From the NCBI GenBank assembly GCA_037442465.1, contig JBBIQI010000087.1:1-13976 (forward strand): DNA of 13,976 bases. Reading direction: 5' to 3'. A program made the position numbers and the translations under genes. Positions 5,980 to 13,790 of this stretch are shown piece by piece. Every line of letters starts with the position of its first letter. Position 1 is the stretch's first letter. The DNA comes from DSNY01 sp037442465 (GTDB lineage: Bacteria > Pseudomonadota > Gammaproteobacteria > Burkholderiales > Burkholderiaceae_F). The notes under the pieces are model-generated. The model was not told the origin of the DNA. It did not search any database and saw only the letters and a list, made by a program, of their open reading frames with translations.

Positions 5980-7572
5980 TCAGTCGATGCGTACCCAGCG
6001 CAGCTCGAGCACGTCGTTCGGCCACTGAACGACGTGCACATTGGACCGCATCACCCAGGTCAGGGTGCGGCGGTACAGCGGAATCAGCGGCAGGTCTTCG
6101 TGCATCAGCCGCAGCGCGTCGCCGACGAGCCGGCGGCGGCGCGCGAGGTCCGGCTCGATGCGGATCGCGTCGATCAGCGCGTCGAGCTTCGGGTTGGAGT
6201 AGCGCCCGCCGTTGAACGCGCCGCTGCCTGCGCCGTCGTAGGTGCGCACCGTGTTCTGCAGCATCGCCCACGGGTCGGTGCCGGGCGACCAGCCGAACTC
6301 GAAGAAGCTTGCGGTCGCCTGCGTGAGCTTCGGAAAGAAGATCGCGCTCGGCGAAGGCTGAAAGTTCACGCGGATGCCGACCTGCGCGAGCATCGCCGCG
6401 ATCGCCTGGCACACCGCCGCGCGGAACGTGACGTTGACGCAGTCGAGCGTGACGCCGAAGCCTTCGCCATAGCCGGCCTCCTTCAGCAGCGCGCGCGCGC
6501 GGGCTGGGTCGTACGGCAGGCGCGGCTCCACCTCCGGCGTGTAACCGTCGACGAGCTTCGACAGATGAGAGCCGGTCGGGGTGCCCTGACCGCGCAGCAC
6601 CTTGCCTACGATCAGGTCGATGTCGATCGCGTGGTAGATCGCGCGCCGAATGCGCAGGTCCTTGAACGGATTGGTGCCGCGCTTGCCGGGCGGCAGTTCC
6701 ACGAACTGCGGCTCGTCGCGCTGCTGGTCGAAGCCGAGGTACTGCGTGCCGATGTCGGCAATCTCGGCGAACTTGAGCTGGCGGTCCTTCGAGGCTTTCA
6801 GCCGCGCGATGTCCTGGAATGGCGGGTCGATCACGAAGTCGACCTGTCCCGACGCGAGCGCGGCGAGCCTCGTCGCGTCGGCCTGGATCACCGAATAGAT
6901 CGCCTCGGTCACGTTGCCGCCGTCCTGCGCGCCGCGCCCCCACCAGTCGGGATTGGCCACGAGAACGAGCCGTTGGTCCGGGTCGTAGCTCTTCAGCCGG
7001 AAAGGGCCCGTGCCGTTGGCGTGGCGCACGGCGTACGTTTCCTGCCTGGCGTTGTAGTCCTGAGGCGCAAGCACGCCGTGCTTTTCGGCCCACGGCTTGC
7101 TCATCATCGCGATCAGCCACAGCTTCTCCGGCAGCACCGCGTCGGGCGCGGAAAGCAGCACGTCGATCGTCAGCGCATCGACCTTGCGCACGCCAGCGAC
7201 GCCGCGCAACTGATTGGCACGCTGCGAGGTCTTGGCCAGCGCGCGCTCGATCGAGAACACCGCGTCGTCGGCCGTGAACGGCGCCCCGTCGTGGAACTTC
7301 ACGTTCGGCCGCAGCTTGAAGCGCCAGCGCTTCGCGCCGTCCAGCGGCTCCCACGACAGCGCGAGCGATGGCTCGAGCTTGAATTCCTTGTCGCGGTTGA
7401 CCAGGCCTTCGTAGATCTGCGTCACGACGCGCGTCTGATACAGCAGCGCCAGCGAGTGCGGATCGAGCGAGTTCGGATCGAACGCGCTGGCCAGCCGCAG
7501 GGTCTTGGCGTCGGTCAGGCCGACGAAGATCGTCAGCGTGACGGCGCATAGCAGGCGAACGGTTCGGCCCAT
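5980..7572 (-). CDS. ABC transporter solute-binding protein, family 5 (peptide/DppA-OppA type)
   Basis: Predicted periplasmic binding protein of 530 residues, normal for SBP family 5 (Pfam SBP_bac_5). The N-terminus looks like a signal peptide: Arg3 and Arg6, a hydrophobic core at 7-19, and a likely cut near Ala22. Family features follow in order: TLRLASAFDPNSLDPH at about 24-39, QIYEGLV near 52-58, a PNVKFHDGAPFTADD stretch near 88-102, and the NGTGPFRLKSY segment near 190-200. The C-terminus ends LELRWVRID. There is no lipobox Cys, so it should be soluble. ATG at 7572 lies 7 bases after the glutamine-synthetase stop but has no Shine-Dalgarno, suggesting coupled translation. No permease or ATPase genes follow, so it is an orphan in this window. 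It may deliver an amine or peptide-like substrate to the pathway, or share membrane components encoded elsewhere. Confidence 0.92.
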   Translation of the reverse strand: MGRTVRLLCAVTLTIFVGLTDAKTLRLASAFDPNSLDPHSLALLYQTRVVTQIYEGLVNRDKEFKLEPSLALSWEPLDGAKRWRFKLRPNVKFHDGAPFTADDAVFSIERALAKTSQRANQLRGVAGVRKVDALTIDVLLSAPDAVLPEKLWLIAMMSKPWAEKHGVLAPQDYNARQETYAVRHANGTGPFRLKSYDPDQRLVLVANPDWWGRGAQDGGNVTEAIYSVIQADATRLAALASGQVDFVIDPPFQDIARLKASKDRQLKFAEIADIGTQYLGFDQQRDEPQFVELPPGKRGTNPFKDLRIRRAIYHAIDIDLIVGKVLRGQGTPTGSHLSKLVDGYTPEVEPRLPYDPARARALLKEAGYGEGFGVTLDCVNVTFRAAVCQAIAAMLAQVGIRVNFQPSPSAIFFPKLTQATASFFEFGWSPGTDPWAMLQNTVRTYDGAGSGAFNGGRYSNPKLDALIDAIRIEPDLARRRRLVGDALRLMHEDLPLIPLYRRTLTWVMRSNVHVVQWPNDVLELRWVRID

Positions 7573-7579
7573 GGCGGGG

Positions 7580-8956
<1,377 letters not shown>

Positions 8957-9192
8957 GCGTTGTCTCCTGGTGGTGTTCTTGCCGTGCGCCAGCCGGTGCC
9001 ACGCTCGAGCGTCCGCCCTGCACCGCTGCCCCAGCCCGCGCGCGAGTCTGCAACAGGACGCCGCCGCTGTCCAAGCGCGCGGCGCGGACGCGACGGACGG
9101 CTTGATTCCGCCGCCGATCTCCCCAATTTCCGGCTTCGGGCCCGTCGCGGTCGGCCCATATAATTCAGCCAGTTACGCATCGGAGAGGACCC
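8957..9192. other. Divergent intergenic region
   Basis: These 236 bases separate the minus-strand glutamine-synthetase gene from the plus-strand zinc-ribbon gene and should hold both promoters. The plus-strand -10 is clear (9159-9164). For the minus strand I see only the strong Shine-Dalgarno at 8968-8963; no convincing -35/-10 pair, operator palindrome or riboswitch was found. Confidence 0.6.
9135..9164 (+). promoter_or_regulatory. Sigma-70-type promoter for the zinc-ribbon gene
   Basis: A perfect TATAAT at 9159-9164 stands out in very GC-rich DNA, 28 bases before the start codon. The only -35 candidate is TTCGGG at 9135-9140 with an 18-base spacer, which is weak. Transcription would begin near 9170-9172, leaving a leader of about 22 bases that contains the GGAGAGGA ribosome-binding site at 9182-9189. 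Confidence 0.6.
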
Positions 9193-9498
9193 ATGCCGAT
9201 CTACGCCTACAAGTGTTCGACCTGCGGGCACGCGCAGGACGTGCTGCAGAAGATTTCCGATGAACCGCTGACGGTGTGCACTGCCTGCGGCGCGGCGACC
9301 TTCGCGAAGCAGTTGACCGCAGCGGGATTCCAGCTCAAGGGCAACGGTTGGTACGTGACGGACTTCAAGAACGGCTCGTCGGGCAAGAAGGATTCCGGCA
9401 ACGGCGAGAAAAAGCCGGATACGGCGCCGACCGGCGGCCAGCCGGCCGCGCAGCCCGCGGCCGCGTGTGGCAGCGGGGCGTGCCCGGCCTGTTCATAG
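9193..9498 (+). CDS. FmdB-family zinc ribbon protein
   Basis: Small cytoplasmic protein of 101 residues with the FmdB/CxxC_CxxC_SSSS regulatory zinc ribbon. It starts MPIYAYKCSTCG, and the metal site is Cys8/Cys11 with Cys29/Cys32. The segment LTAAGFQLKGNGWYVTDFK (about 41-59) is the usual second part of the family. The remaining 40 residues are Gly/Lys/Pro/Ala-rich and probably disordered, ending in a second Cys cluster (Cys92, Cys97, Cys100) common in the longer family members. ATG at 9193 is preceded by GGAGAGGA at 9182-9189 and a good -10. The role is not established; the name comes from a formamidase-linked protein, and its usual place upstream of DUF502 and aspS suggests a housekeeping function. 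An intrinsic terminator follows 21 bases after the stop. Confidence 0.9.
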   Translation: MPIYAYKCSTCGHAQDVLQKISDEPLTVCTACGAATFAKQLTAAGFQLKGNGWYVTDFKNGSSGKKDSGNGEKKPDTAPTGGQPAAQPAAACGSGACPACS

Positions 9499-9519
9499 GC
9501 CGCACGACTTCGGCGCAGG

Positions 9520-9550
9520 AAAAAGCCGCGGTACGCGCCGCGGCTTTTTT
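9520..9550 (+). terminator. Intrinsic terminator after the zinc-ribbon gene
   Basis: Arms AAAAAGCCGCGG (9520-9531) and CCGCGGCTTTTT (9538-9549) pair perfectly over 12 bases around the loop TACGCG, and six T residues run to 9550. It is a textbook Rho-independent terminator and, having A and T tracts, could act in both directions. It ends only six bases before the DUF502 start codon. Confidence 0.9.
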
Positions 9551-9556
9551 GTCGCA

Positions 9557-10216
9557 ATGCTCAAAAAGTACTTCATCGCCGGCCTGCTGATCTGGCTGCC
9601 GCTCGCGGTCACGCTGTGGATCCTGGACATCATCCTGACCACGCTCGACCGAACGCTGCTGCTGCTACCCGCGGCCTGGCGGCCGGATCAATGGCTCGGC
9701 GTGCACGTTCCCGGCTTCGGGCTGATCCTGTCCGTGCTGGCGATCCTCGTGACCGGTGTGCTGGCCGCGAACATCATCGGCGAGCGGCTGCTGCGCTGGT
9801 GGGAGGGGCTGCTGGCGCGCATCCCGATCGTGCGGTCGATCTACTCCAGCGTGAAGCAGGTCTCCGACACGATGCTCGCCTCGCAGGGCAACGCGTTCCG
9901 CAAGGCGGTGCTGGTGGAGTTTCCGCAGCGCGGGCAGTGGGCGATCGGGTTGGTGGTCGGCGCCCCGGGCGCGGCGATCGGCCGCCACCTGCACGGCGAG
10001 ATGTTGACGGTGTTCGTGCCGACCGCCCCGAATCCGACTTCCGGCTACACCATCATCGTGCCGCAGTCGGAAGTCAAGGAGCTCGACATCAGCGTCGACG
10101 ACGCGCTGAAGTTCATCATCTCGCTGGGCGTGGTCGCGCCGGGCGGGGCGCGGGCGCATCGGCCGGCGGCGCTGACCAGCGAGGATCCGCGCCCGCTGAC
10201 CGACGAACGATCATGA
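9557..10216 (+). CDS. DUF502 family membrane protein
   Basis: Inner-membrane protein of 219 residues. Two transmembrane segments are visible at about 7-29 and 53-76, followed by a cytoplasmic or periplasmic soluble part. Family signatures include the N-terminal MLKKYFIAGLLIWLPLAVTL, IPIVRSIYSSVKQV at 89-102, and VFVPTAPNPTSGY at 152-164. Function is unknown; DUF502 proteins are widespread in proteobacteria and, in plants, relatives of the LIKE COV group. ATG at 9557 is chosen on this N-terminal match, although it has no Shine-Dalgarno and sits directly after the terminator hairpin; the frame stays open upstream to 9467 without family similarity. The C-terminal tail from about 197 is polar. 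It is followed, after 123 bases, by the small zinc-ribbon membrane protein. Confidence 0.9.
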   Translation: MLKKYFIAGLLIWLPLAVTLWILDIILTTLDRTLLLLPAAWRPDQWLGVHVPGFGLILSVLAILVTGVLAANIIGERLLRWWEGLLARIPIVRSIYSSVKQVSDTMLASQGNAFRKAVLVEFPQRGQWAIGLVVGAPGAAIGRHLHGEMLTVFVPTAPNPTSGYTIIVPQSEVKELDISVDDALKFIISLGVVAPGGARAHRPAALTSEDPRPLTDERS

Positions 10217-10339
10217 CCCCGGCAGCACGCTCGAGCGCATGAAAGTCATCCCCGTTGCGCGCGCCCGCGCCGCTGTCCCGCACCGCGGGCAGGCGCTGTT
10301 TGCGGAGTCGCGGCGCGGCTTTCGACCGGTGAGGCGGCG

Positions 10340-10711
10340 ATGATCGACCTCGGCGCGCTTCGCGCGGACGAGCTCGGCATGCTGCTGTCGGCGATCGTCT
10401 GGCTGCTGGCGGTCGGTGGCGGGTTCGCGTTCTTCGCGACGCATCGCGACGCGGCGCTGAAGCGCCGCCTGTGGCCATGGGCCAATGTACTGGCGGTCGC
10501 CACGTTCGTCGCGCTCGCACTGTGGGCGAGCGCACTGTCGATCGAGCTCGCCCCGCTGCTGGCCGTCGGTGCGGTCGGCCTCACCGCGTTCGGCTGGCGC
10601 ATCGCGCAGTTTTGCGGACGTTGCGGGGCGACGGTGCTCAACGCCAACCCGTTCGTGCGCGAGCGCTTCTGCCCGCGGTGCGCGGCGCGGTTGCACGCGG
10701 ACGCCGGTTGA
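10340..10711 (+). CDS. Small membrane protein with C-terminal zinc ribbon
   Basis: I do not recognise this 123-residue protein by name. Three hydrophobic segments are visible at about 13-33, 48-66 and 69-87, followed by a short C-terminal domain with two CxxC pairs, Cys92/Cys95 (CGRC) and Cys111/Cys114 (CPRC), spaced like a zinc ribbon. ATG at 10340 has GAGGCGG upstream as a modest ribosome-binding site. Its codon use has the strong third-position GC of its neighbours. It lies between DUF502 and aspS on the same strand, so it may share their transcript. The layout suggests a membrane-anchored metal-binding domain facing the cytoplasm, but nothing indicates a specific role. The opposite-strand reading is a shadow. 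Confidence 0.7.
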   Translation: MIDLGALRADELGMLLSAIVWLLAVGGGFAFFATHRDAALKRRLWPWANVLAVATFVALALWASALSIELAPLLAVGAVGLTAFGWRIAQFCGRCGATVLNANPFVRERFCPRCAARLHADAG

Positions 10712-10838
10712 GGCGGGCGATGAACCGCTTTAAGCTCCGCCCCGTGACGAAACCGGCGCATCCCGAGCCGACTCGCGCGCCGCGCGTGACGGGCCTCGTC
10801 GCCCCCGCCGCGGCCCGGCGCCACGACCGAAACCGCTA

Positions 10839-10863
10839 GGGTCGGACGCCGCACGTCCGGCCC
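10839..10863 (+). promoter_or_regulatory. First hairpin of the aspS leader
   Basis: GGGTCGGACG (10839-10848) pairs with CGTCCGGCCC (10854-10863) over ten positions, one of them a G-T wobble, around the loop CCGCA. No T run follows, so it is not a standard terminator. It is 66 bases before the aspS start. Confidence 0.5.
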
Positions 10864-10878
10864 GCCCCGCCTGCAGCC

Positions 10879-10901
10879 GCGCGTTTGCCCCGCAAACGCG
10901 C
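10879..10901 (+). promoter_or_regulatory. Second hairpin of the aspS leader
   Basis: GCGCGTTTGC (10879-10888) and GCAAACGCGC (10892-10901) form a perfect 10-bp stem with a CCC loop, ending 28 bases before the aspS ATG and 19 bases before its GGAG. There is no T run. It could be an RNA element controlling aspS, or act as a Rho-type processing or stability structure. Confidence 0.55.
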
Positions 10902-10929
10902 CCGTTACCCCCGAGTCCCTGGAGTTTTC

Positions 10930-12741
10930 ATGCGTACCGAATATGCCGGCCTGGTGGACAGCAAGTTCATCGGCCAGACCGTCACCCTGTTTGGCTGGGT
11001 GCATCGCCGCCGCGACCACGGCGGTGTGATCTTCATCGACCTGCGCGACCGCGAAGGCATCGTGCAGGTGGTCTGCGATCCCGACCGCGCCGACGTCTTC
11101 GCGCAGGCCGAGCGCATCCGCAATGAATACTGCGTGCAGATCGTGGGCGAGGTGCGGCGCCGGCCCGAAGGCACGGTCAACCCGAACCTGGTGTCGGGCG
11201 AGGTCGAGGTCGTGTGCCGGCAACTGACGATCCTGAACCCGTCGGTTCCGATACCGTTCCAGCTCGACGACGACGACCTGTCCGAAAGCACGCGGCTGAC
11301 CCACCGCGTGCTCGACCTGCGGCGCGCGCCGATGCAGAAGAACCTGCGCCTGCGTCACCGGGTGACGATGGCGGTACGCAAGTTCTTCGACGCGGCGGGC
11401 TTCGTCGACATCGAAACGCCGATGCTCACGAAAAGCACGCCGGAAGGCGCGCGCGACTACCTGGTGCCGTCGCGCGTGCACCCGGGGCAGTTCTACGCGC
11501 TGCCGCAGTCGCCGCAACTGTTCAAGCAACTGCTGATGGTCGCGGGCTTCGACCGCTACTACCAGATCGTCAAGTGCTTCCGCGACGAAGATCTTCGGGC
11601 CGATCGCCAGCCCGAGTTCACGCAGATCGACGTCGAGACCTCGTTCCTCACCGAGCAGGAGATCCGCGACCTGATGGAGGAGATGATCCGCACGGTCTTC
11701 GACGAAGTGCTCGGCGTGAAGCTGCCCAAGCCCTTCCCGGTCATCGGCTACGCCGACGCGATGCGGCTGTACGGCTCCGACAAGCCGGACCTGCGCGTGA
11801 ATCTGCAACTCACCGAGCTGACCGACGTGATGCGCGACGTCGAGTTCAAGGTGTTCAAGGGTGCGACCGAACTGAAGGACGGCCGTGTGGCGGCGCTGCG
11901 CATTCCCGGCGGCGGCGAGATGCCGCGTTCGGAGATCGACGGCTACACCGAGTTCGTCAAGATCTACGGCGCCAAGGGGCTCGCCTACATCAAGGTCAAC
12001 GACGCTGCGCGTGGCCGCGAAGGCCTGCAGAGCCCGATCGTGAAGAACCTGCACGACGCGGCGCTGGGCGAGATCCTCGCGCGCACAGGCGCGCGCAACG
12101 GCGATCTGATTTTCTTCGGCGCCGACCGCGCGAAGATCGTCGCCGACAGCATGGGCGCGCTGCGCGTCAGGATCGGCCACAGCGAATTCGGCCGCAAGCA
12201 CGGGCTGTTCGCCGAAGGCTGGCAACCGCTCTGGGTCATCGACTTCCCGATGTTCGAGTTCGACGAGGACGAGCAGCGCTTCGTGGCCGCGCATCACCCG
12301 TTCACGAGCCCGAAGGACGAGCACATCGACTACCTCGAATCAGATCCGTCCAAGTGCCTGGCCAAGGCCTACGACATGGCACTGAACGGCTGGGAGATCG
12401 GCGGCGGCTCGGTGCGGATCCACCGCGAGGACGTGCAGAGCAAGGTGTTCCGCGCGCTGAAGATCGGCCCCGAGGAGGCGCGCGCCAAGTTCGGCTTCCT
12501 GCTCGATGCGCTGCAGTACGGCGCGCCGCCGCACGGCGGCATCGCCTTCGGGCTGGACCGCATCGTCACGATGATGGCCGGCGCCGAATCGATCCGCGAC
12601 GTGATCGCGTTCCCGAAGACGCAGCGCGCGCAATGCCTGCTGACCCAGGCGCCGAGCGCGGTCGACGAGCGGCAGTTGCGCGAGCTGCACATCCGGCTGC
12701 GTGGCGAGCCGAAGGCGGAGGCGAAGGTCGTCTCGGCATGA
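10930..12741 (+). CDS. aspS: Aspartyl-tRNA synthetase
   Basis: Class IIb synthetase that charges tRNA-Asp with aspartate in the cytoplasm. The 603 residues match the bacterial type: an OB-fold anticodon domain (about 1-105), the catalytic core with motif 2 at FRDED (217-221) and ADRQPEFTQIDVE (224-236), an inserted GAD domain (roughly 290-415), GGGSVRIH (491-498) and motif 3 GLDR (541-544). ATG at 10930 gives the universal MRTEY start and is preceded by GGAG at 10921-10924, five bases away; the open frame extends to 10885 but that part does not match the family. His30 (RRRDHGG) and Gly81 (RPEGT) are the residue types reported for nondiscriminating enzymes that also charge tRNA-Asn, where E. 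coli has Leu and Lys. nudB follows after 22 bases, probably in the same operon. Confidence 0.98.
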   Translation: MRTEYAGLVDSKFIGQTVTLFGWVHRRRDHGGVIFIDLRDREGIVQVVCDPDRADVFAQAERIRNEYCVQIVGEVRRRPEGTVNPNLVSGEVEVVCRQLTILNPSVPIPFQLDDDDLSESTRLTHRVLDLRRAPMQKNLRLRHRVTMAVRKFFDAAGFVDIETPMLTKSTPEGARDYLVPSRVHPGQFYALPQSPQLFKQLLMVAGFDRYYQIVKCFRDEDLRADRQPEFTQIDVETSFLTEQEIRDLMEEMIRTVFDEVLGVKLPKPFPVIGYADAMRLYGSDKPDLRVNLQLTELTDVMRDVEFKVFKGATELKDGRVAALRIPGGGEMPRSEIDGYTEFVKIYGAKGLAYIKVNDAARGREGLQSPIVKNLHDAALGEILARTGARNGDLIFFGADRAKIVADSMGALRVRIGHSEFGRKHGLFAEGWQPLWVIDFPMFEFDEDEQRFVAAHHPFTSPKDEHIDYLESDPSKCLAKAYDMALNGWEIGGGSVRIHREDVQSKVFRALKIGPEEARAKFGFLLDALQYGAPPHGGIAFGLDRIVTMMAGAESIRDVIAFPKTQRAQCLLTQAPSAVDERQLRELHIRLRGEPKAEAKVVSA

Positions 12742-12763
12742 TCGTCGTTGCGACGCCGGACCA

Positions 12764-13204
12764 ATGCCGTCGTTCAAGATCCCGGAATCGGTCCTTGTCG
12801 TGATCCACACCCCCGCGCTCGAGGTGCTGCTGCTCGAGCGCGCGGATCATCCGGGGTTCTGGCAGTCGGTGACGGGTAGCCTGGCGCGGCCGGAAGAGCC
12901 GCTGGCGCAAGCCTGCGCGCGCGAGGTGCGGGAAGAGACCGGCTACGACGCGCCGCCGGCGGCATTCGACGACTGGCAGCTCACACATCGTTACGCGATC
13001 TACCCGCACTGGCGGCACCGCTACGCGCCCGGCGTTACGCATAATACGGAGCATGTCTTCGGGCTGCGCGTGGTATCCCGGTTCGAGCCCCGCCTCGACC
13101 CGCGCGAACACACGGCCTGGCGCTGGCTGCCGTGGCGCGACGCCGCCGACGCCTGCTTTTCCTGGACCAACGCGCAGGCGATCCGGCGGCTGGCGGATCG
13201 CTGA
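12764..13204 (+). CDS. nudB: Dihydroneopterin triphosphate diphosphatase (Nudix hydrolase)
   Basis: Nudix enzyme predicted to remove pyrophosphate from dihydroneopterin triphosphate, an early folate-pathway step; it also hydrolyses dATP in E. coli. The 146 residues begin MPSFKIPESVLVVIHTP, typical of NudB, and the ERADHPGFWQSVTGSL segment (25-40) matches the family. The Nudix box runs from Gly38 to Tyr61 with REVREETGY at its end; the loop between Gly38 and the first conserved Glu (Glu45) has six residues instead of the canonical five. HNTEHVFGL (93-101) is the usual downstream motif. I chose ATG at 12764 on homology; the ribosome-binding site is weak, and an upstream in-frame ATG at 12701 lies inside aspS and gives an Arg-rich non-family extension. 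Its place after aspS is common in proteobacteria. Confidence 0.93.
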   Translation: MPSFKIPESVLVVIHTPALEVLLLERADHPGFWQSVTGSLARPEEPLAQACAREVREETGYDAPPAAFDDWQLTHRYAIYPHWRHRYAPGVTHNTEHVFGLRVVSRFEPRLDPREHTAWRWLPWRDAADACFSWTNAQAIRRLADR

Positions 13205-13220
13205 ACTGGCTGCGGCGCTG

Positions 13221-13790
13221 GTGCTCGCTGCGCCGCTGGCGGCGACGGCCGCACCGCTGCAGCTCGAAGTCCAGCGCGATGGCGACCGTTTCGAGATCCA
13301 CGCCGCCGTGCGCTTCGCCGCGCCGCCGAAGTTGGTCTGGGACACGCTGACCGACTACGAGCGGCTGCGCGATTTCATGCGCGGGGTGTCTTCTTCGCGC
13401 GTGCTCGAACGCGACGGCAACCGACTGACGGTCGAGCATCACGGCGAGTTCGAACTGCTGTTCTTTACGCGCCCGGTGCGTGTGCGGCTGGCAGTCGAGC
13501 ACCGCCCCTTCACGACGATCGTCGCGCGCTCCTTGCCGCAGCTCGCCGACGGCGGCCGGCCGACGCTGCGCGACTTCGTGGGCCGCTACGAGCTGGCGGT
13601 CGTGCGCGACGGCGAGGTGCGGCTCGCGTACGACGCGCGCTTCGAGCTGGCCGATCCGCTGCCGCCGCTGCTCGGGCCGCTGTTCGGCACGCTGGCGATG
13701 CGCAGCGCGATCCGCGCCGACTTCGAGGCCCTGATCCGCGAGGTCGAGCGCCGGCGCGCACGGCTCCGACCGATCGAGAAGAGCGGATGA
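13221..13790 (+). CDS. START/polyketide cyclase-like (SRPBCC) protein, probably exported
   Basis: Helix-grip (SRPBCC) domain protein, about 180 residues after the leader. APPKLVWDTLTDYERLRDF is the typical first helix of the cyclase/dehydrase group, which binds hydrophobic ligands; the domain continues to the C-terminal helix (MRSAIRADFEALIREVERRR). The leader LVLAAPLAATAAP looks like the end of a signal peptide, so a periplasmic location is likely. The start is uncertain. GTG at 13221, 16 bases after nudB, is the only ordinary start codon outside nudB but gives a leader without basic residues. The frame is open to ATG 13053, which would overlap nudB by 152 bases; the rare start ATC 13197 would give a longer leader. 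The stop overlaps the next start as ATGA. Function and ligand are unknown. Confidence 0.72.
   Translation: MLAAPLAATAAPLQLEVQRDGDRFEIHAAVRFAAPPKLVWDTLTDYERLRDFMRGVSSSRVLERDGNRLTVEHHGEFELLFFTRPVRVRLAVEHRPFTTIVARSLPQLADGGRPTLRDFVGRYELAVVRDGEVRLAYDARFELADPLPPLLGPLFGTLAMRSAIRADFEALIREVERRRARLRPIEKSG

Noticed and set aside
8983..9001. TGGCAC on the minus strand upstream of the glutamine-synthetase gene as a sigma-54 -24 element
   Set aside because: The nearest GC dinucleotides are off the strict -24/-12 spacing by one base and there is no TTGC; sigma-54 promoters do not tolerate this well.
10239..10343. A 34-codon frame (MKVIPVARAR...) overlapping the zinc-ribbon membrane gene by ATGA
   Set aside because: About a quarter of the residues are Arg, no good ribosome-binding site is seen, and frames this short are expected by chance in GC-rich DNA; kept only as a possibility for a leader peptide.
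10720..10839. A 39-codon frame (MNRFKLRPVTKP...) between the zinc-ribbon membrane gene and aspS
   Set aside because: A GAGG lies upstream, but the product is Pro/Arg/Ala-rich without features, and it ends in the hairpin-containing leader; not enough to call a gene.
10246..12324. A 692-codon open frame on the minus strand antisense to aspS
   Set aside because: aspS is certain on the plus strand; the antisense product is low-complexity and shows no recognised domain.
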